Part shown: positions 37,365 through 46,587 of the stretch, one piece after another
Layout of the letters: each line of letters starts with the position of its first letter
Numbering within the stretch: position 1 is the stretch's first letter
Origin: an uncultured Actinomycetes bacterium
Lineage (GTDB): Bacteria; Actinomycetota; Coriobacteriia; Coriobacteriales; Atopobiaceae
Direction: 5' to 3'
Assembly: GCA_900314645.1 (NCBI GenBank)
Contig: OMWB01000003.1
Span: forward strand, 173,000-236,999
DNA: 64,000 bases
Notes under the pieces: model-generated
Database searches by the model: none
What the model saw: only the letters and a program-made list of their open reading frames with translations
What the model was told of the DNA's origin: nothing
Position numbers and translations under genes: made by a program

Positions 37365-38555
37365 ATGGCCTTCACCAAGAAGACCGTCCGTGACATCGAC
37401 GTTGCGGGCAAGAAAGTTCTCATGCGCGTTGACTTCAACGTGCCCCTGAAGGATGGCGTCGTCACCGACGACACCCGCGTTCGCGCCGCCATCCCGACCA
37501 TCAAGTACCTCAAGGACAATGGCGCTGCCATCATCCTCATGAGCCACCTCGGCCGTCCCGCCGGCACTGGCTTCGAGGCCGCCTACACCCTGAGGCCCGC
37601 AGCCGAGAAGCTCGCTGAGCTCACCGGCTATGACGTGAAGTTCATCGAGGACACCTATGGTGACGAGGCTGCCAAGGCTTGCGCAGATCTCAAGCCCGGT
37701 GAGATTCTCGTTCTCGAGAACGTCCGCTTCCTCAAGGCTGAGAAGAAGAACGACCCCGAGGTCGCCAAGAAGCTCGCCTCCTACGCTGACATCTTCGTGC
37801 TCGACGCCTTCGGCACCGCGCACCGCGCTCAGGGCTCCGTGGTGGGCCCGGCCGCGTTCATCCCGGCCGTCGCTGGTTTCCTGCTGGAGAAGGAAGTCGA
37901 CACCCTGACCAGCATCTTCGCCGAGCCTGCTCGCCCGTTCGTGGCTGTCGTCGGCGGCTCCAAGGTCTCCTCCAAGATTGGCGTCCTTGATCACCTGATC
38001 GACTCCGCTGACACCCTCATCATCGGTGGCGGCATGGCCTACACGTTCTTCCTGGCCAAGGGCTACTCCGTGGGCAAGTCCCTCCAGGAGCCCGACTGGA
38101 TCGAGCGCGCTGGTGAGATGCTGAAGAAGGCCGAGGAGAAGGGTTGCCAGATCCTGCTCCCGATCGACAACGTCTGCGCTGATCACTTTGGTGAGGACGC
38201 TGAGGGCGTGGTCTTCGACTCCGACAAGATTCCTGACGATATGATGGGCATGGACATCGGCCCCAAGACGACCGAGCTGTACTGCGACGCCGTCAAGAAG
38301 GCCGCCACGGTCTTCTGGAACGGCCCCATGGGCGTCTTCGAGATCGATCAGTTCGCCAAGGGCACCGAGGCCGTCGCTCGTGCGATCGCTGACTCTGACT
38401 GCACGTCCATCATCGGCGGCGGCGACTCCGTCGCAGCTATCAACAAGTTCGGCCTGGCCGACAAGATGAGCTGGATCTCCACCGGTGGTGGCGCTTCCAT
38501 GGAGCTCGTCGAGGGCAAGGCTCTTCCTGGAGTGGAGGCGCTTCTCGATGCGTAA
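37365..38555 (+). CDS. pgk: Phosphoglycerate kinase
   Basis: 396 residues, normal bacterial length. Visible: VLMRVDFNVPLKDG, MSHLGRPAG, LENVRFLKAEKKNDP, VVGGSKVSSKIGVL, GGGMAYTFFLA, and the nucleotide loop GGGDSVAAINKFGLADKMSWISTGGGASMELVEGK (two parts). Makes ATP from 1,3-bisphosphoglycerate. AGAGAGGAG precedes the ATG. The stop overlaps tpiA by eight bases. Confidence 0.98.
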   Translation: MAFTKKTVRDIDVAGKKVLMRVDFNVPLKDGVVTDDTRVRAAIPTIKYLKDNGAAIILMSHLGRPAGTGFEAAYTLRPAAEKLAELTGYDVKFIEDTYGDEAAKACADLKPGEILVLENVRFLKAEKKNDPEVAKKLASYADIFVLDAFGTAHRAQGSVVGPAAFIPAVAGFLLEKEVDTLTSIFAEPARPFVAVVGGSKVSSKIGVLDHLIDSADTLIIGGGMAYTFFLAKGYSVGKSLQEPDWIERAGEMLKKAEEKGCQILLPIDNVCADHFGEDAEGVVFDSDKIPDDMMGMDIGPKTTELYCDAVKKAATVFWNGPMGVFEIDQFAKGTEAVARAIADSDCTSIIGGGDSVAAINKFGLADKMSWISTGGGASMELVEGKALPGVEALLDA

Positions 38556-39315
38556 GAGGATGATTGCTGGCAACTGGAAGATGAACAAGGTCTTCTCCGA
38601 GGCCGTTGAGCTGGCCACGGGCCTTGCCAAGGAACTCGAGGGTGGCACGGGCGACGTTGACGTCGTCGTGGCCCCTCCCACCATTGACCTCAAGGGCGTT
38701 GCCGAGGTTATCGAGCAGGAGCAGGCTCCGTTCGCGCTCTCCGCTCAGAACGTATATTGGCAGGAAGCCGGCGCCTACACCGGCGAGACCGCTCCCAACA
38801 TGCTCGAGGCCATCGGTGCTACGCACTGCATCATCGGTCACTCCGAGCGTCGTGACTACTTCGGTGAGACTGACGAGGACATCAACAAGAAGGCCAAGGC
38901 CCTGATGGCCCATGGCATCGTCCCCATCAGCTGCTGCGGCGAGTCCCTCGAGATCCGCGAGGCCGGCACGCACGTTGAGTTCGTTGTCGACCAGATCAAG
39001 AAGGACACCGCTGGCCTCGAGATCACCGATCCGGCCAAGTATGTCATCGCCTACGAGCCCATCTGGGCCATCGGCACCGGCAAGACCGCTACCGCTGATG
39101 ACGCGCAGGAAGTCTGCGGCGCCATCCGCAAGACCCTCGTCGAGATCTTCGGCGAGGAGATCGCACAGGGCATCCGCGTCCTGTACGGCGGCTCCGCCAA
39201 CCCCAGCAACATCGCTGGCTTCCTGGAGAAGGAAGACGTCGACGGCGCTCTCGTCGGCGGCGCTTCCCTCAAGGCTGACGGCTTCGCTGATATGGTGCGC
39301 AGCGCCATGGCGTAA
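38548..39315 (+). CDS. tpiA: Triosephosphate isomerase
   Basis: 255 residues. MRKRMIAGNWKMNK at the start, electrophilic His in IIGHSERR, catalytic Glu in YEPIWAIGTGKTA, and the phosphate loop YGGSANPSN. The ATG at 38548 lies inside the pgk end (8-base overlap) with GGAG ten bases upstream; the longer upstream frame belongs to pgk. Followed by a strong terminator. Confidence 0.98.
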   Translation: MRKRMIAGNWKMNKVFSEAVELATGLAKELEGGTGDVDVVVAPPTIDLKGVAEVIEQEQAPFALSAQNVYWQEAGAYTGETAPNMLEAIGATHCIIGHSERRDYFGETDEDINKKAKALMAHGIVPISCCGESLEIREAGTHVEFVVDQIKKDTAGLEITDPAKYVIAYEPIWAIGTGKTATADDAQEVCGAIRKTLVEIFGEEIAQGIRVLYGGSANPSNIAGFLEKEDVDGALVGGASLKADGFADMVRSAMA

Positions 39316-39340
39316 GCTTCACAGCTTTCGTGAAGAAGGA

Positions 39341-39371
39341 GGGACCCGAGCCTCGGCTCGGGTCCCTTTTT
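39341..39371 (+). terminator. Terminator after tpiA
   Basis: 10-bp stem GGGACCCGAG / CTCGGGTCCC with a 6-base loop and TTTTT. Ends the gap-pgk-tpiA transcript. Confidence 0.93.
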
Positions 39372-39399
39372 ATGTGATAGGATTGATTGCATACAATCA
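39369..39399 (+). promoter_or_regulatory. Promoter with overlapping palindromic operator before the MFS gene
   Basis: Candidate boxes TTTATG (39369) and TACAAT (39392) are 17 bases apart. The -10 box lies inside the perfect palindrome TGATTG-CATA-CAATCA (39384-39399), directly ahead of the ribosome site CGAAAGGG. This is the typical layout of a repressor-controlled efflux gene. The repressor gene is not adjacent. Confidence 0.5.
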
Positions 39400-39413
39400 T
39401 TCGAAAGGGTTCC

Positions 39414-40664
39414 ATGGCTGATCAAGCTCGCAAAGAGTCGCTCTTCCGTGTGCCAAACTATCCCGCATGGTTTGGTGCCGACACCTTCCTGCTGACGGGC
39501 TCGGCCGTGCATTGGATCGTCATCTCGCTTATGGCCTACCAGCTGTCAGGGTCCGTCACCATGGCAGGCTGGTTCTCCACTGCGCGTGGCATCACGAGCG
39601 TTATCACACAGGTGGTAGGCGGTGCGTTTGTTGACCGACACGACCATCGCAGCTTGCTACTTGCCCAGTCGGGCATCTGCGGTCTTCTTTGGCTTGCCAT
39701 GGGCGTGCTCTACGCCACGGGAAATCTGACGTTTGCCCGGTTCATGGTTCTGTGCCTCACATCAAGCGCTATCTTTGGCCTGCTTGATGGGACGTCAAAC
39801 GCGGCGCTCATTACCGTGGTTGGCCCGGAGCGATATGCCCAGGCAGAGAGCCTCAACCAAGGCCGTGATGCGGCGGTGCACATGTCCGGCTCTCCGTTGG
39901 GGGCGACGCTCTATGGGCTGTGGAACCCGGCGCCGTTCTTCGCGAGCGCACTCTGTGACTTCGCCGCATTCTTCTGCTCGTTGACCCTCAAGCTGCCCGA
40001 GCGCCCTGAGGTGGAGCAGACTGAGCGGAGCATCTCGTCATTCGTTCGTGACCTTATCGACGGCTGGCGCTGGGTGTTTGCGAGCAAGACCATCGTGAAC
40101 GCCGTCATCATCATGGGCATCTTTGAGTTCGGTGCCTTCTCAATGCGTCAAGGCATCAATCTGCAAATGGTTTCCTCTGGTGTTGACCCCCTGCTTATCA
40201 GCTTGGTCAACGTCATCAGTGGCGTTGCGACGCTCGTTGGCTCGCTCGTGTCATCGCGCGTGTGCGATCACGTGCCTGTCGGCAGGGGAGTGGTTGCTAT
40301 CCTCGCGTTTACGGCGTTGGGATATGCCCCGCTTCTGTTCTCAAGCGCCTATCCGTCGGTTGTGCTCAGCTCTGTGCTTACGAGCCTGCCCATGCCGCTT
40401 TTTGGTGCCCTCGTCAACGGCTTCACGTTCTCAAAGACGCCCGTCGATCGGCAAGGTCGCACGCGTGCTGCCGTGATGACAGCCATCATGTTCTTTGGAA
40501 GCGGCTCAGGTGCCTTGGCGGGCGAGCTGCTACCGCGTATCGGCTTCACGGGCTTTGTAGTGTTCATGATGGCGCTTGCGCTGTGCTCCGTGGTGCTTGC
40601 CGCCCTCAACCCACGTATCCGCACCATTCCCGCATCACCTGAATGGGGATCCGTAGAGCTGTAG
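39414..40664 (+). CDS. Major facilitator superfamily transporter
   Basis: A 416-residue membrane protein with about 12 hydrophobic segments, resembling the MFS_3/enterobactin-exporter-like group (opening FRVPNYPAWFGADTFLLTGSAVHWI; GGAFVDRHDHRSLLLAQSG between helices 2 and 3; a second related loop SSRVCDHVPVGRGV). Probably exports a small molecule. The ATG follows CGAAAGGG; an upstream TTG frame is unlikely. It converges with the HD gene, with only one base between the two stops. Confidence 0.85.
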   Translation: MADQARKESLFRVPNYPAWFGADTFLLTGSAVHWIVISLMAYQLSGSVTMAGWFSTARGITSVITQVVGGAFVDRHDHRSLLLAQSGICGLLWLAMGVLYATGNLTFARFMVLCLTSSAIFGLLDGTSNAALITVVGPERYAQAESLNQGRDAAVHMSGSPLGATLYGLWNPAPFFASALCDFAAFFCSLTLKLPERPEVEQTERSISSFVRDLIDGWRWVFASKTIVNAVIIMGIFEFGAFSMRQGINLQMVSSGVDPLLISLVNVISGVATLVGSLVSSRVCDHVPVGRGVVAILAFTALGYAPLLFSSAYPSVVLSSVLTSLPMPLFGALVNGFTFSKTPVDRQGRTRAAVMTAIMFFGSGSGALAGELLPRIGFTGFVVFMMALALCSVVLAALNPRIRTIPASPEWGSVEL

Positions 40665-40665
40665 G

Positions 40666-41217
40666 CTAGCTGTCCCGCCGTTCCTTGAGGGATTCTCGCC
40701 ACGTCGCTCGACGATACCAGCGCAGAATTCGTCGTCCCATCACCGCAACGATGCGTCCCGTGCTCTTGCGGACCTCGTTCAACGAACAACACTTGTCCGC
40801 CAACGAGACAACCCAGCCCTCGACGGAACGGGGAGGGGTTGAGCAGACGGGAAACATGTGGTGTCGTATGGCCTCAACCTGCGACTCGTCTGCGCCAAAC
40901 TCCTCCTTGGCGATGCTGGCGCTCATGCGAGGATGGCTGAACGCCTTCTTGTGCGAAGGGCTGTAGAATACGGAAGGCTCCGTCATGCCGATATCGTGGA
41001 GTAAGGCCGCACGAACCACCGTAGTGTGGCTTACCGGCAGGCCATGCTCTTCAAGCCAATCGGCAATGAGCAACGCGTAGCCAGCGGTCTCCATACTATG
41101 GAGGGCGATGTTTCTGCTCTTGGTGTGGTGCGGGACCTTCTTCGCGAGCGCAAAACGCTCAGAAGTGACGATGTCACCTCCGAGCGCCATGATGTCTTGT
41201 AAGAGCCGGTCTTTCAC
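40666..41217 (-). CDS. HD-domain phosphohydrolase
   Basis: 183 residues with the HD motif set: His in ALHSMETAGYALL, His-Asp in ALLHDIGMTEP, a downstream His pair in AIRHHMFPV, and Asp in VSLADKCCSL. Family members hydrolyse phosphates of nucleotides or other small molecules; substrate unknown. It lies 21 bases after the cardiolipin synthase gene on the same strand, so it is probably co-transcribed with it. The basic C-terminal tail (GRRILRWYRRATWR) could bind nucleic acid or membrane. Confidence 0.8.
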   Translation of the reverse strand: MKDRLLQDIMALGGDIVTSERFALAKKVPHHTKSRNIALHSMETAGYALLIADWLEEHGLPVSHTTVVRAALLHDIGMTEPSVFYSPSHKKAFSHPRMSASIAKEEFGADESQVEAIRHHMFPVCSTPPRSVEGWVVSLADKCCSLNEVRKSTGRIVAVMGRRILRWYRRATWRESLKERRDS

Positions 41218-41238
41218 AGAACACTACCGCTTCCCGCG

Positions 41239-42798
41239 TTACATCAACGGGGAGGCCAGCCTGAGGATGGCATACCACAGGCGCATATGAGCTGCCGGGT
41301 CGCGGTACTGCTCGGTGACCTCGCGGCTTTGGTCAAACATCCACTCAAAGTCTGCCTTGGTGTCTGCCACGGCATCGCAGCCATAGTAGAGGCAGCCGTT
41401 CTCAAAGTGGTGGTAGAGGCTACGGTAGTCCATGTTGATGGTGCCGCACGTCGCAAGGGTGTCATCCGCAACGCTCATCTTGCAGTGGCAGAAACCAGGG
41501 GTGTACTCAAAGATGCGTACGCCACCGCGGACGAGGTTGTAGTAGTACGACCTCGTAAGCCCGTAGACCATCTTCTTGTCGGGGATTCCCGGGGTGATGA
41601 TGCGCACGTCAACGCCACGCTTGGCGGCAAGGCTCAGGGCGTGCTCCATCTCGTCGGTGATGATGAGATACGGAGTCACGAACCATGCATACTCCTTTGC
41701 GTATTCGGCAACGGAGATGTAGACGTCCTCGCCAACGGGAGCGTCATCCATGGGATTGTCCGCATAGGGCTGCACGAAGCCCTGCGCATCGGGATTTGGG
41801 AGGACCTTGGGCAGGTACTGCCTGAACAATGTGTCATCGATGTCGCCCTCTGCCGAAGCGTTCCACATCTCAAGGAATGCGGTGGTCAGGCTTTGCACTG
41901 CCGGGCCGACAAGCTTCACGCCGGTATCCTTCCAGTGCCCAAAGGGATGTGTGAGGTTGAAGTACTCGTTGGCAATGTTGTAGCCGCCGGTGAAGCCCAC
42001 GTGTCCGTCGATCACCGTGATCTTGCGGTGGTCGCGGTTGTTGAGGAAGAGGTTGAGGCCCGGCATGAAGGGATTGAAGACCTTCGCCTTGATGCCCTTG
42101 GCCTCAAGGCGCTTCACGAAGTCGGTGTTGACGAATCCGATGGAGCCCATGTCATCGTAGAAGACGCGCACCTCCACGCCAGCCTTCACGCGCTCCTCGA
42201 GAATGTCCTGAATGGCGTGCCAGCTCTCCGCGTCCTCGATGGCGTGATACTCCATGAAGATGAAATGCTTCGCAAGGCGCAGCTCCTCCTTCTGTGCCTC
42301 GATGCCCTTGGCCGCATCGTCGTAATACGTGATGGCCGTGTCATCAAAGAGCGGGTACATGGAGGTCTCGGTCAGGTAGTGCGAGATGTTTGCCACGCGC
42401 CTGTCTGTTGCCTCGAGGCGCGCAGTAGCTGCAGAGTCGTCAGGCAGCAGAGGAAAGAGTCGGTCGTCAACTTCCTTGTAGCGCTTGCGCATGCGGTGCG
42501 TCGAGCGGTTGAGGCCTGCAAGCAGGTAGAACGTGGCGCCGAAGATGGGCAGCGCCATGATGATAATGATCCAAGTCATCTTCATAGCGGACGGCGTGCG
42601 GTCGTTATAGAGGAAGATGACCATCATCGCCCCCAACACGCGCATGCCGATAGCAAACCATTCGGCCTGCTGGGCAAACTTGAAGTTGATGATCAGGATG
42701 ACTATCAGCTGCAGAACGATTGCTATGCCGGCAAAAACAAGACGCTTGACGCCGTTCTTGACGTCGGCATTTTTCTCGAGCGTGGTGTTGTTGTCCAT
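41239..42798 (-). CDS. cls: Cardiolipin synthase (PLD family)
   Basis: 519 residues. Two or three hydrophobic N-terminal segments (about 18-80), then two phospholipase-D HKD motifs: HRKITVIDG (about residue 250) and HCKMSVADD (about 435). It joins two phosphatidylglycerols (or related lipids) to cardiolipin at the membrane. The start at 42798 is behind an AGGGAGA site read on the minus strand. Divergent from secG. Confidence 0.93.
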   Translation of the reverse strand: MDNNTTLEKNADVKNGVKRLVFAGIAIVLQLIVILIINFKFAQQAEWFAIGMRVLGAMMVIFLYNDRTPSAMKMTWIIIIMALPIFGATFYLLAGLNRSTHRMRKRYKEVDDRLFPLLPDDSAATARLEATDRRVANISHYLTETSMYPLFDDTAITYYDDAAKGIEAQKEELRLAKHFIFMEYHAIEDAESWHAIQDILEERVKAGVEVRVFYDDMGSIGFVNTDFVKRLEAKGIKAKVFNPFMPGLNLFLNNRDHRKITVIDGHVGFTGGYNIANEYFNLTHPFGHWKDTGVKLVGPAVQSLTTAFLEMWNASAEGDIDDTLFRQYLPKVLPNPDAQGFVQPYADNPMDDAPVGEDVYISVAEYAKEYAWFVTPYLIITDEMEHALSLAAKRGVDVRIITPGIPDKKMVYGLTRSYYYNLVRGGVRIFEYTPGFCHCKMSVADDTLATCGTINMDYRSLYHHFENGCLYYGCDAVADTKADFEWMFDQSREVTEQYRDPAAHMRLWYAILRLASPLM

Positions 42799-42979
42799 GG
42801 GTATCTCCCTGTATTGCGTTGCGCCCGTTTGACACGTAACGAATATTAAGCCATTAATTATAGGTCTCTGTCGCCAGTTGGAGGACTAGTGCTTGTCAGC
42901 AATTGTGGCTGTCTTGGGCCAACGTTATGGTATGCTCTTCAATCGTTGTGTCGTACTGTTCACATAGAAGGGGCCTTCC

Positions 42980-43228
42980 GTGGGCATTCTCAACATTCTG
43001 CTTCTCATCGTCTGGGCAATCTCTGGCATCCTCACCATCATCCTGGTGCTCATGCACTCTGGCAAGGGCACGGGCGTCTCTGACATGATTGCCTCCTCCA
43101 TGTACAACTCCACCGTCAGCTCGGGCGTGTTGGAGAAGAACCTTGACCGCCTGACGGTCATCACGTCTGTGGTGTTTGGCGTCACCATCCTCATCATGAC
43201 GCTCACCTTCCCGCTGGGCACCGTGTAA
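42980..43228 (+). CDS. secG: SecG preprotein translocase subunit
   Basis: 82 residues with two membrane helices (about 2-24 and 57-79) joined by the conserved SGKGTGVSDMI loop; GTG start ten bases after GAAGGGG. Small accessory subunit of SecYEG. Lone gene, followed by a strong terminator; in many bacteria secG also follows tpiA, from which it is here split by the MFS, HD and cls genes. Confidence 0.93.
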   Translation: MGILNILLLIVWAISGILTIILVLMHSGKGTGVSDMIASSMYNSTVSSGVLEKNLDRLTVITSVVFGVTILIMTLTFPLGTV

Positions 43229-43255
43229 AGCGAGACGCACAACCAATGATTGCCA

Positions 43256-43284
43256 AGGGGCGCCTTCGGGCGCCCCTCTTTCTT
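43256..43284 (+). terminator. Terminator after secG
   Basis: 9-bp stem AGGGGCGCC / GGCGCCCCT with TTCG loop and a CTTTCTTT tail. The rest of the 292-bp gap to the next gene shows no gene I would support. Confidence 0.93.
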
Positions 43285-43520
43285 TAGGTCTGTGAGTTCG
43301 GCCGAATCACATCAGGGGTTTTCCCTTGTAACAGATTGGGCATCGTATTGCCAACGGCGAAAAGCCACGTCGTTTTGGTGCTATCCTATGCCCTTAGTTT
43401 GTGTGAGCCATGGCGCATTCCCTTACAGCACGCGATTGAGGCCTCTTATCGGTAGGGGCGTCTTGTTGTGTGTACGCACGTTTGCGTCATGGGAAGAACT
43501 TCGGGAAGGCAGGGTAGGAG

Positions 43521-44447
43521 ATGGACTCTAAGACCTTGCGTTACATCATCAAGCGTATCTTGATGGCAATCGTAACGCTCTGGGCGGTCATCACCATCAC
43601 GTTCTTCGTGATGAAGGCTGTCCCAGGAGACCCCTTCGCGTCTGAGAAGGCGGTCACGCCTGCGGCAAAGGCCGCGCTCGAGGCCAAGTATGGCCTCGAC
43701 AAGCCCCTGATGGAGCAGTACAAGAACTACCTCATCGGCGCGCTTCGTTTTGACTTTGGTCCGTCGCTCAAGCAGCGCGGTCGTGACGTCACCACCATCA
43801 TTCTTGACGGCATGAAGACCTCGGCAAAGATCGGCCTTATCGCGTTGGTGCTTGCCACGGTTACCGGCATCCTCTTGGGGTCAGTGGCAGCGCTTCGGCG
43901 CAACACCATCTTCGACCGCATCATCATGGTCATCACGACGGCCTTCGTGTCGATGCCGTCGTTCATCATGGGCTCGCTCTTGCTCATTCTCTTCTCGGTC
44001 ACGCTGCACTGGCTGCCCGCAAACGGCGCGGCCAAGGGCGGCCTCATCCTGCCGGTCATCACGCTGTCGCTCTATCCCATGAGCTACATCACGCGTCTGA
44101 CCCGCTCTTCCATGCTGGACGTGCTGGGGCAGGACTACATTCGCACCGCTAAGGCCAAGGGCGTCTCCGAGCGCAACGTCATTCTGAAGCACGCGCTCAA
44201 GAACTCCCTCATCCCAGTCATCACCTATTTCGGCCCCGAGCTCGCCTACATCGTCACGGGCTCGCTGGTCGTGGAGCAGATCTTCGCCGTGCCGGGCATC
44301 GGCCGCGCCTTCGTCAACTCCATCACCGGCCGTGACTACACCCTCATCATGGGCACCACGGTGGTGCTGGCGTCGCTCATCGTCATCATGAACCTCGTGA
44401 GCGACATCATGTACAAGATCGTCGACCCGCGCATCACGCTCGAGTAG
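43521..44447 (+). CDS. oppB: Oligopeptide ABC transporter permease (OppB/DppB)
   Basis: 308-residue permease of the OppB family with about six hydrophobic segments. RYIIKRILMAIVTLWAVITITFF at the N-terminus, DVLGQDYIRTAKAKGVSERNVI coupling loop and SLVVEQIFAVPGIGRAFV near the end. GTAGGAG precedes the ATG. First of four adjacent plus-strand transporter genes (oppBCDF). Confidence 0.93.
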   Translation: MDSKTLRYIIKRILMAIVTLWAVITITFFVMKAVPGDPFASEKAVTPAAKAALEAKYGLDKPLMEQYKNYLIGALRFDFGPSLKQRGRDVTTIILDGMKTSAKIGLIALVLATVTGILLGSVAALRRNTIFDRIIMVITTAFVSMPSFIMGSLLLILFSVTLHWLPANGAAKGGLILPVITLSLYPMSYITRLTRSSMLDVLGQDYIRTAKAKGVSERNVILKHALKNSLIPVITYFGPELAYIVTGSLVVEQIFAVPGIGRAFVNSITGRDYTLIMGTTVVLASLIVIMNLVSDIMYKIVDPRITLE

Positions 44448-44460
44448 GGGAGGTGCAGCA

Positions 44461-45519
44461 ATGACTAAGAATCCGCTTTCCATGCAGCTTGACGTCGACG
44501 ACTTCCTCCCCGCGAGCGAAGAGGACAAGGCCTATATGGTCCAGATGCGTCCGTCGTCCACCTTCTTCAAGGACGGCTGCAAGCGCCTGTACAAGAACAA
44601 GGTCGCCTTCGTCAGCATGTGCGTGATCATCCTCATCACGCTTGCCTCGATCCTTCTGCCTATGGTCTGGCCGTACTCCTACGAGCAGCAGCTCGGCGTC
44701 CAGCCCGGCAAGCCCGTTGACGCTTCCTACAACAACCTTGCTCCCATGGAGTACAGCCGCGCCGAGGAGGCGCGCATGGAGCAGGGCGAGAGCGTCTTCC
44801 CGCACCTCTTCGGCACCGACGCCGCCGGCCGCGACTACTTCATCCGCGTGGTGTACGGTACCCGCATCTCCCTAGCCGTCGGCTTCTTCGCCTCCATCAT
44901 CGTCCTTTTGGTAGGCATGACCTTAGGCTCGATAGCAGGCTTCATGGGCGGGCGCGTCGACATGTTCATCATGCGCGTCGTCGACATCATCTACTCGCTG
45001 CCCGACATGCTGATGGTCATTCTGCTGGCCGCCGTCATGCGCGAGACTATCGGCACCGCCCTTGAGGGCACGGTCCTGCAGGCCATCGGCTCCAACATCA
45101 TCTCGCTCTTCGTCATCTTCGCGCTTCTGTACTGGTGCTCTATGGCCCGCCTCATCCGCGGCCAGATTCTGTCGCTGCGCGAGCAGGAGTACGTGCTTGC
45201 CGCCCAGGCCACCGGCGCCGGCGCCAAGTGGATCATCACCAAGCACCTCATCCCCAACTGCATCTCCGTCGTTATCATCTCGACGGCCCTGCAGATCCCG
45301 TCCGCCATCTTCACCGAGTCGTTCCTGTCGTTCCTCGGCCTGGGCGTCAACGCTCCTATGCCGTCGCTCGGCAGTCTTGCTTCCGACGCCCTGAACGGCA
45401 TCACCACCTATCCGTACCGACTCGTCATTCCGGCCATCGTCATCTCGCTCATCGTGCTGGGCCTCAACCTGTTTGGTGACGGCCTGCGCGACGCGTTTGA
45501 CCCCAAGCTCAACCAGTAA
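44461..45519 (+). CDS. oppC: Oligopeptide ABC transporter permease (OppC/DppC)
   Basis: 352 residues. An extended acidic N-terminus (LDVDDFLPASEEDK) precedes the first helix. FGTDAAGRDYFIRVVYGTRISLAVGF and the coupling loop REQEYVLAAQATGAGAKWI are family hallmarks, and it ends with GDGLRDAFDPK. An insertion of about 50 residues between helix 1 and the FGTDAAGRD motif is external by prediction. Thirteen bases after oppB. Confidence 0.93.
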   Translation: MTKNPLSMQLDVDDFLPASEEDKAYMVQMRPSSTFFKDGCKRLYKNKVAFVSMCVIILITLASILLPMVWPYSYEQQLGVQPGKPVDASYNNLAPMEYSRAEEARMEQGESVFPHLFGTDAAGRDYFIRVVYGTRISLAVGFFASIIVLLVGMTLGSIAGFMGGRVDMFIMRVVDIIYSLPDMLMVILLAAVMRETIGTALEGTVLQAIGSNIISLFVIFALLYWCSMARLIRGQILSLREQEYVLAAQATGAGAKWIITKHLIPNCISVVIISTALQIPSAIFTESFLSFLGLGVNAPMPSLGSLASDALNGITTYPYRLVIPAIVISLIVLGLNLFGDGLRDAFDPKLNQ

Positions 45520-45534
45520 GAGAGGAGGCACCAC

Positions 45535-46587
45535 ATGGCACTTCTTGAAGTTAGGGACCTTCGTACGTCGTTCTTTACCGACGCCGGTGAGGTCAAGGCA
45601 GTCAACGGCGTCTCCTTCGACCTGGACCGCGGCAAGGTTCTGGGCATCGTGGGCGAGTCCGGCTCCGGCAAGTCGGTGACGGTCTACTCCATCATGCAGA
45701 TCCTGGCTCCCGCGGGAAAGATCGTGGGCGGCTCGGTCAAGCTCGACGGGCAAGAGCTCGTCGGCGCGGGCGAAAAGGTCATGCGCGAGGTTCGCGGCAA
45801 CAAGATCTCGATCATCTTCCAGGACCCGATGACCTCGCTCAACCCCACCTACACCATCGGGCACCAGCTCATCGAGGCCATCATGCTGCACACTGACCGC
45901 AACAAGCAGCAGGCCTGGGACCGCGCGGTTGAGATGCTGCGTCTGGTCAACATCAACGAGCCCGAGAAGCGCATGAAGCAGTACCCGCACGAGCATTCCG
46001 GCGGCATGCGTCAGCGCATCATGATCGCCATGGCGCTCGCGTGCGAGCCCGACATCCTGGTTGCCGACGAGCCCACCACGGCCCTCGACGTGACCATTCA
46101 GGCGCAGATCCTCGAGCTGATGCAGTCGCTCCAGAAGGAGCTGGGTATGGCCATCATCATGATCACGCACGACCTGGGCGTGGTTGCCCAGATGTGCGAC
46201 GAGATCGTGGTCATGTACGCTGGCAGCTACTGCGAGCGCGGCACGGCCGACGAGATCTTCTACGACCCGCGCCACGAGTACACCAAGGGCCTTCTGCGCT
46301 CCATTCCTACGCTCGACACCATGGGCCAGAAGCTGCATCCCATTACCGGTACCCCTATCGACCTGCTCAACCTGCCCAAGGGCTGCCCGTTTGCCCCGCG
46401 TTGCGACAACGCTATGAAGATCTGCATCCGTCAGGCCGCCGAGTCTATGGACATCACCGAGACCCACAAGGCCTCGTGCTGGATGAACGTCAAGGCGCAG
46501 TTCGACGCCCAGCAGGCGCTCGCCAACGCCGAGTCTGCCGTTGAGGCCGCCAAGACTGCCGCCGCCGAGGAAGGGGGCGAGGCCTAA
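45535..46587 (+). CDS. oppD: Oligopeptide ABC transporter ATPase (OppD)
   Basis: 350 residues. Walker A GESGSGKSVT, Q-loop IFQDPMTSLNP, a signature-like HSGGMRQR in place of LSGGxxQR, Walker B ILVADEPTTALD, and the C-terminal peptide-transporter extension with GCPFAPRCDNAMKIC. Ends in an Ala/Glu-rich tail. The stop overlaps the oppF start by one base. Confidence 0.95.
   Translation: MALLEVRDLRTSFFTDAGEVKAVNGVSFDLDRGKVLGIVGESGSGKSVTVYSIMQILAPAGKIVGGSVKLDGQELVGAGEKVMREVRGNKISIIFQDPMTSLNPTYTIGHQLIEAIMLHTDRNKQQAWDRAVEMLRLVNINEPEKRMKQYPHEHSGGMRQRIMIAMALACEPDILVADEPTTALDVTIQAQILELMQSLQKELGMAIIMITHDLGVVAQMCDEIVVMYAGSYCERGTADEIFYDPRHEYTKGLLRSIPTLDTMGQKLHPITGTPIDLLNLPKGCPFAPRCDNAMKICIRQAAESMDITETHKASCWMNVKAQFDAQQALANAESAVEAAKTAAAEEGGEA

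Noticed and set aside
43250..43531. A 93-codon open frame between secG and oppB
   Set aside because: It begins inside the secG terminator, has no ribosome site and no family pattern; the region looks like a leader/promoter stretch.
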